Below, piece after piece: positions 1 through 6,972 of a stretch of DNA of 11,672 bases. The notes beneath the pieces are model-generated. The model did not search any database and was not told the origin of the DNA. It saw only the letters and a program-made list of their open reading frames with translations. How positions within the stretch are numbered: position 1 is the stretch's first letter; every line of letters starts with the position of its first letter. The position numbers and the translations under genes are program-made. Source of the DNA: Sulfurimonas sp. (GTDB lineage: Bacteria; Campylobacterota; Campylobacteria; Campylobacterales; Sulfurimonadaceae); the NCBI GenBank assembly GCA_027056465.1, contig JALUKS010000079.1, forward strand, positions 1 through 11,672, read 5' to 3'.

Positions 1-1107
1 ACAAACTATATGGATGGTGGTGCTGAAAAAGCGATAGCTAAGGCATTAAGAAGCTTTGATGATGCAACTCGTGAATCTGTAGAGATTGTGAGTAAATTTG
101 GCTACATCCAAGGGAGTACTCTTGCACGACATAAAGAGGAGCCTTTTGAAGATGTAGTTGAGTTTAGCCCAACTTGTTTTCATTCAATAAGTAAAACATT
201 TATGCTCGATCAATTAGAAAAATCACTCCTTCGTTTAGAACTTACAAAAATAGACTGCTACCTTTTACATAATCCAGAGTATTATATGCTGAGTATGCTT
301 AACAAAGAGAAGCCATTGGATGAAGTATTAGATACTATGATGGATAGAATCTTTGATGCTTTTGTTGCATTAGAAGAGCAGGTAAAAAATGGCACTGTTG
401 GAAGTTATGGTATTAGCTCAAATAACTTCAGCATAGACCATAAATCTATAGATTTTTTACCTTATGAAGATCTTATAACTTTAGCTGAGAGAGCAGCGGA
501 GATGGTAGGCAATGATACTCATAGTTTTACAACTCTACAACTCCCTATAAATATGCTAGAAACCGAGGGACTTAAGTGTGCTTCATGGGCAAAAGAGAAT
601 GGGCTTCGAGTACTTGCGAATCGCCTACTTAATGCACAAAAAGGCGAACTGATGTTTCGCCTTGCTGATTACGATGAGAGTAGTGAGTACTACCACCATC
701 TTAATGAACTTTTAGATGTTTGTGGTGATGAACAACTCCAACCCTTAGGTAATCTTATAGAACAGTTAGATGAGAATAAGCACAAGTATGGCTGGATAGG
801 AGACTACGATAGTTTTTTATATGCACAAATTATTCCACATATTCAAAAAACATTAGAGAAACTAGAGGGAGAGTATCTTGAGACTATTCTAAATTATATT
901 GATATGTTTTTAACTGAGTATAGAAAAATGGTTGCTTTTGAGTGCAGTAAAAGTACACGAATACAACTCAAAGAAGAGTTAGAGGGCTGTAATAGACCTC
1001 TTCAAGAGTGTGCACTTGATTTTCTGAAACAGAGAGAAAGTATAGACTATATTTTAATAGGTATGCGAAAACCATCTTATGTAGCTGATGTTATGGCTTT
1101 ATCTTAA
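1..1107 (+). CDS. Aldo/keto reductase family protein, 5'-truncated by window edge
   Basis: The frame is already open at base 1, where the codons read Thr-Asn-Tyr before the first visible Met at base 10. I therefore treat that Met as internal and the gene as partial. The Tyr just before it fits the catalytic Tyr of the AKR barrel. Counting from the Met, other family marks are a Lys in VSKFGY (about residue 29), a His in YLLHNPE (about 87), NGTVGSYGISSN (127-138) and a C-terminal ILIGMRKPSYVADV (348-361). These supply the Tyr-Lys-His part of the AKR catalytic set; the Asp would lie upstream. The family are NAD(P)H-dependent cytosolic oxidoreductases of carbonyl compounds. Residues about 210-325 are a long, mostly helical stretch without obvious AKR motifs, unusual for a compact barrel. 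The substrate cannot be told. No terminator is visible after the TAA. Confidence 0.85.
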   Translation, partial: TNYMDGGAEKAIAKALRSFDDATRESVEIVSKFGYIQGSTLARHKEEPFEDVVEFSPTCFHSISKTFMLDQLEKSLLRLELTKIDCYLLHNPEYYMLSMLNKEKPLDEVLDTMMDRIFDAFVALEEQVKNGTVGSYGISSNNFSIDHKSIDFLPYEDLITLAERAAEMVGNDTHSFTTLQLPINMLETEGLKCASWAKENGLRVLANRLLNAQKGELMFRLADYDESSEYYHHLNELLDVCGDEQLQPLGNLIEQLDENKHKYGWIGDYDSFLYAQIIPHIQKTLEKLEGEYLETILNYIDMFLTEYRKMVAFECSKSTRIQLKEELEGCNRPLQECALDFLKQRESIDYILIGMRKPSYVADVMALS

Positions 1108-1130
1108 TAAGTAAAAAAATATTTTAGGAA

Positions 1131-1160
1131 TTGTTAAGCGATATTGTCCTATTTTATGAT
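1131..1160 (+). promoter_or_regulatory. Candidate promoter for the Nfu-type / TPR / murE operon
   Basis: The sequence shows TTGTTA at 1131-1136 (4 of 6 to the sigma70 -35) and TATGAT at 1155-1160 (5 of 6 to -10), with an 18-base spacer. A start near 1167 would leave a leader of about 36 bases. This is the only gap above 50 bases upstream of the operon. The base composition is AT-rich, so chance matches are possible. Confidence 0.4.
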
Positions 1161-1202
1161 ATTACATTACAAAATTTCTAAATAGAGATATAAAGGAAGA
1201 GA

Positions 1203-1478
1203 ATGATTCCATTTTCAGATGAAGAGTTGTTAGAACCAGTGAAGGTAGTTATAGAAAAAGTTCGCCCATCATTGGCACTCGATGGTGGAGATATAGATTT
1301 TATTACTGTAAAAAATGGTGCTGTTTATGTGCAACTTAAAGGTGCATGTATAGGCTGTGCTAGTAGTGGAAACACTCTTAAGTATGGTGTTGAACGCCAA
1401 TTAAGAATGGACATACATCCAGAGTTAACAGTAGTTAATGTACCTGTTGGTATGGAACACGATATTGAGAATCTTTAA
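1203..1478 (+). CDS. Nfu-type iron-sulfur cluster scaffold (NifU C-terminal domain protein)
   Basis: This 91-residue protein consists almost only of the NifU C-terminal domain. It has the family's conserved N-terminal LALDGGDIDF (about 24-33) and the cluster-binding C49-I-G-C52 motif followed by SSGNTLK. Nfu proteins bind a [4Fe-4S] cluster between two subunits through the CxxC and pass it to apo-proteins in the cytosol. The ATG is preceded by AAGGA at 1193-1197, a good Shine-Dalgarno, and the length is normal for a single-domain Nfu. It opens a cluster with a TPR-like gene 34 bases downstream and murE after that. I recall the same order in Campylobacter jejuni (Cj1639-Cj1641). The family call is secure; the client proteins are unknown. 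Confidence 0.93.
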   Translation: MIPFSDEELLEPVKVVIEKVRPSLALDGGDIDFITVKNGAVYVQLKGACIGCASSGNTLKYGVERQLRMDIHPELTVVNVPVGMEHDIENL

Positions 1479-1512
1479 CAAAGTAATAAGAAATTTCGAC
1501 TAGAAGAAGTAA

Positions 1513-2100
1513 ATGAGTACAATAAGCAAATACCAGACATTAACACAAGCAAAAGAGAGTTTTAATAGGGCAGAATACAAAAATGCTTTAGAAAAATTTG
1601 CTGTAGTTTTACAAAATTATCCAAACTCAAAAGAGGCTTTTAATGGCGTTATCCTTTCAGAGATGGCTATGAGTGGGGAAGGTGCTGCTGAAGCATTGTT
1701 TGACTACTATGAGATACTTAAAGAGGATAATAAAGAGCAAGCTGATGTCATTATTAGTGAAATCCTACAAAATATGGATGGTAGTTTAGAAAAATTAAGT
1801 GAAGCATTTAGCGAACCAATTCGTCAGCGTTTAGAATTAGAAGATGGTATCCTTTATAGTGATTTTAGACAACTTTTAGAAGAGGGTGCTCCTTTTAAAG
1901 AGACTTTTGAAAATATTATGTTTTCTACTCGTGTTATTATCACAGAAAAAGAGGACTTTATAGACTTTTTAGATAGACTTATAGAACACGATTTTGCTGA
2001 GATGGCACTCACCTATTTGGAAAATGCTCTAAGTATTCACCCTAGTGATAAGCTCCTTCACAAACTTCTTAAAAAACTCGCACAAGGCAAACAGAGTTGA
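1513..2100 (+). CDS. TPR-like protein of unknown function, between Nfu-type gene and murE
   Basis: This is a 195-residue, acidic, all-helical-looking cytosolic protein with no signal peptide or membrane segment. Residues about 10-45 (AKESFNRAEYKNALEKFA, then a YPNS turn) look like one tetratricopeptide repeat. Residues about 155-190 (HDFAEMALTYLENALSIHP) look like another at the C-terminus. The region between is helical but less regular. TPRs usually mediate protein-protein contacts, so an adaptor role is possible; no catalytic motif is seen. The ATG at 1513 follows a purine-rich AGAAGAAG. The stop TGA overlaps the TTG start of murE, so the two are probably translationally coupled. I recall an equivalent uncharacterised gene in the same place in Campylobacter (Cj1640). 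Confidence 0.8.
   Translation: MSTISKYQTLTQAKESFNRAEYKNALEKFAVVLQNYPNSKEAFNGVILSEMAMSGEGAAEALFDYYEILKEDNKEQADVIISEILQNMDGSLEKLSEAFSEPIRQRLELEDGILYSDFRQLLEEGAPFKETFENIMFSTRVIITEKEDFIDFLDRLIEHDFAEMALTYLENALSIHPSDKLLHKLLKKLAQGKQS
2084..2087 (+). promoter_or_regulatory. Shine-Dalgarno supporting the TTG start of murE
   Basis: AAGG lies inside the end of the TPR-like gene, nine bases before TTG at 2097. The murE frame has a stop at 2070-2072, and its first ATG would be at residue 93, past the ATP-binding loop. The TTG is therefore the only sensible start near the 5' end. Confidence 0.7.
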
Positions 2101-3389
2101 AAATAGAACTCCCAAATCAAACTTACAAATATGTAACAGAAAATTCACAAGAGTGTGATAGCGAGACAGCATTTGTTCTTACTGCACAAAATGAGAAGTA
2201 TTTAGAAAATGCAAAAGAGAATAATACTCATTCTATCATTAAAATAGCAGAAATAGCTTCACTATTTCGTGTCGACGAGATAGAGATAATAGGTATTACT
2301 GGTACAAATGGTAAGACAACTACAGCAAGTGCTATCTACTCTTTTCTCCTTGACTTAGGCTACAAAGCAGCTATGCAAGGAACACGTGGTCTTTTTATGA
2401 ATGACACAGTAGCAGAGGGCAAAACACTTACAACACCATCTGTTTTAAATACCTACAAGCACATCTATCAAGCAGTAGAGGCTGGGTGTAAATACTTCAT
2501 CATGGAAGTAAGTTCTCATGCTATCGTGCAAAAACGTATAGAGGGTTTAGAGTTCGCTTTGAAGATTCTCACTAACATCACTCAAGATCATCTTGACTAT
2601 CATAAAACTATAGAAGATTATATCTATGTAAAGAACTCTTTTTTCCAAGATGAGGGTAAAAAGCTTATTAATCGTGATGAGCCTAGAGCTGATTTTAACT
2701 TCAAAAATGCCTATACTTACTCCATTGAAAATCCTTCGACATACAGACTGATGGCATACTCTCTCAACAATGGAAGCAGCGGACTTATCCAACATTTTCA
2801 AGAGATAGTACCTTTTACTGCGTCTCTGCATGGATTTTTCAATCTTTATAATCTTATGGGAGCTATTGCAGCTGTCCATCTTTTAACAGGTAAAAAGCTT
2901 GAAGAGATAGCAGATGTTGTGGACAATTTCGCTGGTGTAAGTGGGAGAATGGAACAAATATCTACAGTACCAAATGTTATAGTAGATTTTGCGCATACAC
3001 CTGATGGCATGCAGCAAGTTCTTAATGCACTTAAAGAGAAAGAACTCATAGTTGTCTTTGGTGCAGGAGGTGATAGAGATAGGATTAAACGCCCACTTAT
3101 GGGTCGAGTCGCTTCTTCTTTAGCAAAAAAAGTCTTTATTACTAGTGATAATCCACGTCATGAAAATCCTGAAGCAATTGTTCAAGAGATTTTAGATGGC
3201 ATTGAAGATCGCTCAGATGTAGTTGTTGAGCTTAACCGAAAAAAGGCTATAGAGATGGCATTAGCTGTGCAGGGCGAGGATGAAGTTGTAGTTATTTTAG
3301 GAAAAGGTGATGAGTCATATCAGATTATCTATGATGAGAAACTTCCCTTTGATGATAGAGAGGTAGTGCGAGAACTACTACATTGCTAA
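2097..3389 (+). CDS. murE: UDP-N-acetylmuramoyl-tripeptide synthetase MurE (probable meso-DAP adding)
   Basis: MurE adds the third residue, here probably meso-diaminopimelate, to UDP-MurNAc-L-Ala-D-Glu in the cytosol using ATP. Visible motifs in order are the P-loop GTNGKTTT (69-76), EVSSHAIVQKRI (137-148), LTNITQDHLDYHKT (158-171), Lys179 in YVKNSFF (the expected carbamylated Lys), GRMEQI (283-288), FGAGGDRDRIKRP (321-333), DNPR (351-354) and GKGDESYQ (402-409). DNPR with the following Glu is the signature of DAP-specific rather than Lys-specific MurE. At 430 residues it is shorter than E. coli MurE (about 495). Only about 66 residues precede the P-loop, so the N-terminal UDP-binding domain is reduced, which I recall as common in this phylum. 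It starts at TTG overlapping the previous stop and ends five bases before a convergent gene. Confidence 0.95.
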   Translation: MKIELPNQTYKYVTENSQECDSETAFVLTAQNEKYLENAKENNTHSIIKIAEIASLFRVDEIEIIGITGTNGKTTTASAIYSFLLDLGYKAAMQGTRGLFMNDTVAEGKTLTTPSVLNTYKHIYQAVEAGCKYFIMEVSSHAIVQKRIEGLEFALKILTNITQDHLDYHKTIEDYIYVKNSFFQDEGKKLINRDEPRADFNFKNAYTYSIENPSTYRLMAYSLNNGSSGLIQHFQEIVPFTASLHGFFNLYNLMGAIAAVHLLTGKKLEEIADVVDNFAGVSGRMEQISTVPNVIVDFAHTPDGMQQVLNALKEKELIVVFGAGGDRDRIKRPLMGRVASSLAKKVFITSDNPRHENPEAIVQEILDGIEDRSDVVVELNRKKAIEMALAVQGEDEVVVILGKGDESYQIIYDEKLPFDDREVVRELLHC

Positions 3390-3394
3390 ATAGG

Positions 3395-3940
3395 TTAAAA
3401 TCTATAGTTAATACCTAAGTAGAGGGTATTCATAACTGAAGTATAACTTTTTCTTGTAGTACCTAGATTAACATCTTCATAAGAGAGATGGCGTATTTCA
3501 TAGCCTGCTTCTATATCGAAGTGCTCTCCTAGAGGCACATATGTTCCTAGTGCAAGTTGAAATGAGCCATAAGAGAGGGAGTTTTGATTTGCTCTCTCTA
3601 TCGTCTGTATACCACTTCCAAAACCTACTTTAACAAAGGGAAAGATATAGCTGTTAAAATCAAATGCTTTTATGAGATCAATATCAAAGCCGAGCCTGTT
3701 ACCATCTTTGTTGGATGTAGAAAATATTTGGGCATTATTGTTGAGATAATTAAGCGAAAACTCCACAGCATAAGATTTTCTGTTTCCATAACCAACTGAG
3801 AGATTTGCCACTGTTGATGCATTTGTAGTATCTACACCTGAGAATGTTTCATTGTAAACACCAATATGTGTTCCTATATAGGGTCTTGCATCGGCATATA
3901 GTGAAGAGAGTAGGAGTAAAAAGAGTATAATTTTTTTCAT
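3395..3940 (-). CDS. Small outer-membrane beta-barrel protein with signal peptide
   Basis: This 181-residue protein starts with a clear signal peptide: MKK, a Leu-rich core (residues 5-14) and a likely cleavage after an Ala in LYADA (16 or 18). The mature part has alternating hydrophobic and polar segments rich in Gly, Tyr and Asn. It ends in a strand GINYRF with a C-terminal Phe, the classic recognition signal for the BAM insertion complex. About 160 mature residues fit an eight-stranded barrel of the OmpA/OmpW/OprF-like size. No ligand or enzyme motif is seen, so its role (structural, adhesion or small-solute passage) is open. It is the only minus-strand gene, inserted between murE and the [2Fe-2S]-panD operon. 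No Shine-Dalgarno is visible before its ATG, and a TATAAT lies only five bases upstream. Confidence 0.85.
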   Translation of the reverse strand: MKKIILFLLLLSSLYADARPYIGTHIGVYNETFSGVDTTNASTVANLSVGYGNRKSYAVEFSLNYLNNNAQIFSTSNKDGNRLGFDIDLIKAFDFNSYIFPFVKVGFGSGIQTIERANQNSLSYGSFQLALGTYVPLGEHFDIEAGYEIRHLSYEDVNLGTTRKSYTSVMNTLYLGINYRF

Positions 3941-3945
3941 AAGAA

Positions 3946-3951
3946 ATTATA
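3946..3951 (-). promoter_or_regulatory. -10 element of the outer-membrane protein gene, very close to its ATG
   Basis: On the minus strand the sequence reads TTTTTAGCTATAATTTCTT followed directly by ATG. The TATAAT is a perfect -10 with five bases between it and the start codon at 3940. Transcription beginning six or seven bases after it would start at or next to the A of the ATG, which implies a leaderless or near-leaderless message. The lack of a Shine-Dalgarno agrees with this. Confidence 0.6.
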
Positions 3952-4020
3952 GCTAAAAACTTACAAATAAACTTAAAATTACAAATTTATTTTTTAGCAT
4001 TAGAATAATGGATAAGAATT

Positions 4021-4030
4021 TTGCTATAAT
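4021..4030 (+). promoter_or_regulatory. Extended -10 promoter of the [2Fe-2S]-panD-ybaB operon
   Basis: TTGCTATAAT contains a perfect -10 (TATAAT, 4025-4030) with the extended TG one base upstream. It is preceded by T-rich sequence, as is usual for the main sigma factor promoters of this phylum. A start near 4037 gives an 18-base leader ending in AAGGA (4042-4046), which sits eight bases before the ATG at 4055. Confidence 0.8.
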
Positions 4031-4054
4031 TTCAAAAAATCAAGGACTATTCTT

Positions 4055-4429
4055 ATGGGAATCCCTCAACCAGCCTTTTATATATTTAAATGTGAGCAAT
4101 CTGCTCCTCCAGGAATGCCAAAACCATCATGTGTAACAAAAGATACACAAGATCTTTTTCAACACTTAGCGACAACTCTTATGCAAGAGGGTGTTATGGG
4201 TACAGTTCAGCCAATTCGTACAGGATGTATGAACCGTTGTCAAAGTGGTCCAGTTATGTTAGTAGAACCAGGTCATACCATGTATGTAGGTCTTACTAAA
4301 GAGAAGATTGATCGTATCGTGCAAGAGCATATTATCGGTGGTAATGTCGTTGAAGAGTTCGTGATTGACTCTGAAATGTGGGATGCTCCAATAAGCCCAG
4401 CAGATATGAAAAAGCAAATGGGTCGATAG
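4055..4429 (+). CDS. Thioredoxin-like [2Fe-2S] ferredoxin domain protein
   Basis: This 124-residue cytosolic protein has four cysteines in the pattern of thioredoxin-fold [2Fe-2S] ferredoxins: C13, then C26 twelve residues later, then C58-x3-C62 in RTGCMNRCQSGPVM. The stretch after the last Cys (VEPGHTMYVGLTKEKIDRIVQEH, 70-92) matches the typical strand and helix that close the domain, with a Gly-Gly shortly after. Such proteins carry one [2Fe-2S] cluster and transfer single electrons; free-standing ones are often of unknown partner. It is first in the operon after the promoter at 4021, with AAGGA at 4042-4046. The stop codon region supplies the Shine-Dalgarno of panD. The neighbouring genes do not reveal its redox partner. 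Confidence 0.88.
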   Translation: MGIPQPAFYIFKCEQSAPPGMPKPSCVTKDTQDLFQHLATTLMQEGVMGTVQPIRTGCMNRCQSGPVMLVEPGHTMYVGLTKEKIDRIVQEHIIGGNVVEEFVIDSEMWDAPISPADMKKQMGR

Positions 4430-4431
4430 GA
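4428..4431 (+). promoter_or_regulatory. panD ribosome binding site overlapping the preceding stop codon
   Basis: AGGA begins within the TAG stop (4427-4429) of the [2Fe-2S] gene and lies six bases before the panD ATG at 4438. This fixes the panD start and suggests coupled translation. Confidence 0.75.
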
Positions 4432-4437
4432 ATTTAG

Positions 4438-4803
4438 ATGCAAATAGAGATGCTTTATAGTAAACTACATCGTGCTACAGTAACGGATGCCAACTTAAAT
4501 TATATTGGTTCCATTACTATAGATGAGGAGCTTATGGAAGCTGCGAAGATGAGAGTAGGGCAAAAAGTAGAGATACTTAACATTAATAATGGTGAGCGTT
4601 TTAGTACCTATGTTATTTTAGGTGAACGTTATAAACGCGACATCTGCCTCAATGGTGCAGCAGCTCGTAAGGTACAACCTGGCGATAAAATAATCATAGT
4701 AGCTTATGCTTCTTATGATGAGAAAGAGCTAGAGACTTATGAACCTAAGGTTGTTATCTTAGATGATAAAAACAACATCACAGACATAGAAGTGTGTATC
4801 TAA
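4438..4803 (+). CDS. panD: Aspartate 1-decarboxylase proenzyme PanD
   Basis: PanD makes beta-alanine from L-aspartate for pantothenate and coenzyme A. It is made as an inactive chain that cleaves itself between Gly24 and Ser25, turning the Ser into the catalytic pyruvoyl group. Here Y22-I-G24-S25 sits exactly at the expected position. The active-site residues known from E. coli are also in register: Lys9, His11, Arg54, Thr57 and Tyr58 (in ERFSTY). The length of 121 residues is normal (E. coli 126). The start follows AGGA overlapping the previous stop, and the TAA directly abuts the ATG of ybaB. As I recall, Helicobacter pylori also has panD next to a ybaB homologue, so the pairing may be old within the phylum. 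Confidence 0.97.
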   Translation: MQIEMLYSKLHRATVTDANLNYIGSITIDEELMEAAKMRVGQKVEILNINNGERFSTYVILGERYKRDICLNGAAARKVQPGDKIIIVAYASYDEKELETYEPKVVILDDKNNITDIEVCI

Positions 4804-5115
4804 ATGTTTGATATGGGACAAATGGGTAAAATGCTTGAGGGAATGCAAGAAAATGCAGAGAAACTCAAGGGTGAACTCGCAAGTAAATCCTACAGTGTCA
4901 AAACTGGTGGTGGACTTGTAGAACTTACCGTCAATGGTAACGGTGAAATTATCGATCTCGTGATAGATGATACAGCTCTAATTGATAAAGATATGTTGCA
5001 GATTCTACTCATTGGTGCCATTAATGATGCCAATAAAATGGTGCAACAAAACCAGCAGAGTAGTGCCATGAATATGCTCGGTGGTATGGGTAATCCCTTT
5101 GGTGGAACGAAGTAG
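4804..5115 (+). CDS. YbaB/EbfC family nucleoid-associated protein
   Basis: At 103 residues it has the length and layout of the YbaB/EbfC family. There is a Met-rich N-terminal helix (MGQMGKMLEGMQ, with AEKLKGELA after it), then a small sheet containing the family core GGGLVELTVNGNGEIIDLVID (35-55). A second helix (INDANKMVQQ) and a Met-Gly-rich flexible tail (MNMLGGMGNPFGG) follow. Family members form dimers that bind DNA with little sequence specificity and are often encoded beside dnaX-recR in other phyla, which is not the case here. The ATG follows the panD stop without a gap, and its own stop abuts the next GTG start. Expression therefore probably depends on operon transcription and coupling. 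Confidence 0.93.
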   Translation: MFDMGQMGKMLEGMQENAEKLKGELASKSYSVKTGGGLVELTVNGNGEIIDLVIDDTALIDKDMLQILLIGAINDANKMVQQNQQSSAMNMLGGMGNPFGGTK

Positions 5116-6096
5116 GTGTTTCGCCTATTTCTTCTTACTCAATTTTTTTTAGTCACTATTTATGCCTGTCAAGCTGGTTATGCTTCATGTATTGCCAAAA
5201 TAAAAGACTCTCATACTATCCAAGAAAACTCTCTTTTCATACCTATTAGAAACAATGAACTTTTAGTATATTCTCTCTTCAGACCAAATGCAAAAATTTT
5301 AAAATATGACCCTTTCCTCTCTCTTTATCTTATAAAAGATCGCAAAAAATTTGCTTATCCATTTGCACTTAATATGAGACTCCAGTTAGGCACAGCCTTA
5401 GTAAATGCTAAGAGAGCAAAAGAGGGAAAAATAGTTAAAAATCAGATAGGTTTAAACACTCTTGGCGTTTACAGTGCAAAATTAAGAACACCAGCTCTTA
5501 TTACAAGCTCTTGTTGTTCTCTTGAGGGTATAGTGACTCCAAAAGGTCTTATCCAAAAAGAGTATCTAAAAAGATTTCTCTCCTCAGCACCCGCTAGTTA
5601 TGGAGACATAGGCATTCGAGTAAAAAATAAAAAAGGTTTTGTTGTCGTGAGTGCCTCTAATCCTTATGTAAAAGATAATCCTTTTAAAAAGGGTGATTGT
5701 ATAGTTACTTTTGATGGAGTAAAAATCCATGCAGCATCTCTTTTTATGCGCAGAGTTCTTTTCTCAAAAATTGGCTCAAAACATAGAATTAAAATTAAAC
5801 GCGGTAGTAAGTTTTTAAACTTTCATATTCGAACGACAAAACGCTATGGTGGTGGTGCAATGAGCGATACTTTTTTAGAGCAGAAGGGTATCTATTTTGA
5901 TAAAACATTGCATATCGTACGACTTCCTAAATCTTTGAAAAGTTATGGTCTTATGCTAGGAGATCAGCTTGTACAAGTCAATGGAAAAATAGTTAAGAAC
6001 CAAGAAGAACTACAGCAGTACATTGAAAACTTCAAAGTTTTCTCTCAACTTCTTTTTGAGAGAAAAAACTTCCAGTTTTTTGTAAAGATTAAGTAG
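5116..6096 (+). CDS. Exported PDZ-domain protein of unknown function
   Basis: This 326-residue protein has a short N-terminal hydrophobic segment (residues 4-17) after Met-Phe-Arg, so it is probably exported to the periplasm or anchored in the inner membrane. Residues about 165-240 resemble a PDZ domain (GFVVVSASNPYVKDNPFKKGDCIVTFDGVKI). Residues about 255-325 form a second PDZ-like unit (LGDQLVQVNGKIVKNQEEL). No protease triad is seen, so it is more likely a binding or scaffold protein than an HtrA enzyme. C18 and C25 flank the end of the signal, and C133-C134 are adjacent. The GTG start directly follows the ybaB stop. I recall a similar PDZ protein between ybaB and ispA in Campylobacter (Cj1643). 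The partner is unknown. Confidence 0.82.
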   Translation: MFRLFLLTQFFLVTIYACQAGYASCIAKIKDSHTIQENSLFIPIRNNELLVYSLFRPNAKILKYDPFLSLYLIKDRKKFAYPFALNMRLQLGTALVNAKRAKEGKIVKNQIGLNTLGVYSAKLRTPALITSSCCSLEGIVTPKGLIQKEYLKRFLSSAPASYGDIGIRVKNKKGFVVVSASNPYVKDNPFKKGDCIVTFDGVKIHAASLFMRRVLFSKIGSKHRIKIKRGSKFLNFHIRTTKRYGGGAMSDTFLEQKGIYFDKTLHIVRLPKSLKSYGLMLGDQLVQVNGKIVKNQEELQQYIENFKVFSQLLFERKNFQFFVKIK

Positions 6097-6115
6097 AAAG
6101 ATACTACAATTTCAT

Positions 6116-6961
6116 ATGCAAAATTTTGAGCAATTTTTATTAGACAATTTACCAACATCTACGAGCATTCATCCAACCTATGAAGATGCCCTACAAAATA
6201 TGCTTATCGCTGGTGGCAAGAGATTTCGCCCAGCACTTCTACTCGGTGTAGTAAAAGCTTATAACCCCCTTATGCTAGACTCTGCAAGATATGCAGCCTA
6301 TGCGATAGAGCTTCTGCATACCTACTCACTTATCCATGATGATTTACCTGCTATGGATGACTCTCCACTTCGCCGTGGAAAGCCAACTCTGCATATCTCT
6401 TTTGATGAAGTGACTGCTATTTTAGTCGGTGATGCTCTTAATACTTACTCTTTTGAAGTTCTTGCTAATGCACCATTTTCAGACACTACTCGTGTAAAAC
6501 TCATTCGTGAGTTGGCTACAAATGGTGGGCTAAATGGTATGGTTCTCGGTCAAGCGATAGATTGCTACTTTGAGAACAAACCCCTCAAAGTAGAAGATAT
6601 AAAAGTGCTTCATACAAACAAAACAGCTAAACTTATAGCTGCTTCACTCAAAATGGGTGCTATTATAGTCGGTAGAGATGATGTAGCGCAAAAACTCTAC
6701 GATTTTGGTATCAAACTCGGTCTGCTTTTTCAGATACAAGATGATATTTTAGATGTAACGCAGAGTAGTGAAGAGGCTGGTAAGCTGACAAACAATGATG
6801 AAGATAAAAATAGTTTTGTAACGATTTTAGGACTCCAAGAGGCGACTGCTCAGGCAGATGCAATAGCAGAAGAGCTAACAGAAGAGATAGATAGTCTCGA
6901 TGAGAGCTTACAGTGTGAGTTCTCCTCGTTACTAACGAAATATATAAATAGACATAAATAA
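6116..6961 (+). CDS. ispA: Polyprenyl synthetase, probably farnesyl diphosphate synthase IspA
   Basis: IspA condenses dimethylallyl/geranyl diphosphate with isopentenyl diphosphate to give C15 farnesyl diphosphate, the precursor for undecaprenyl and quinone side chains. The family marks are present: GGKRFRP (33-39), the first Asp-rich motif DDLPAMDD (75-82) followed by RRGKPT, and the second, QIQDDILD (206-213). The two-residue expansion in the first motif and the HTYSLIH before it are as in bacterial type II FPP synthases such as E. coli IspA, which favours a C15 product. A longer chain cannot be excluded from sequence alone. The 281-residue length is normal. It starts 19 bases after the PDZ gene with only a weak purine-rich ribosome site. 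Its stop overlaps the Shine-Dalgarno of tkt. Confidence 0.93.
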   Translation: MQNFEQFLLDNLPTSTSIHPTYEDALQNMLIAGGKRFRPALLLGVVKAYNPLMLDSARYAAYAIELLHTYSLIHDDLPAMDDSPLRRGKPTLHISFDEVTAILVGDALNTYSFEVLANAPFSDTTRVKLIRELATNGGLNGMVLGQAIDCYFENKPLKVEDIKVLHTNKTAKLIAASLKMGAIIVGRDDVAQKLYDFGIKLGLLFQIQDDILDVTQSSEEAGKLTNNDEDKNSFVTILGLQEATAQADAIAEELTEEIDSLDESLQCEFSSLLTKYINRHK

Positions 6962-6972
6962 GGAATTTTTCA

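Noticed and set aside
2547..3049. Reverse-strand open frames inside murE
   Set aside because: They lie fully antisense to a gene with clear family motifs, have no ribosome site or promoter, and their products resemble no protein family.
3391..3417. TAGGT/ACCTA hairpin as a bidirectional terminator for murE and the barrel gene
   Set aside because: The stem is only five bases with a 17-base loop and no T tract on either side.
3584..3799. Plus-strand open frame opposite the barrel gene
   Set aside because: The minus-strand frame has a signal peptide and a C-terminal Phe strand; the plus-strand frame has no ribosome site and no recognisable features.
6105..6110. TACAAT five bases before the ispA ATG as a leaderless promoter
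   Set aside because: There is no extended TG and no T-rich lead, it sits inside a tightly packed operon, and such matches are common by chance in this AT-rich DNA.
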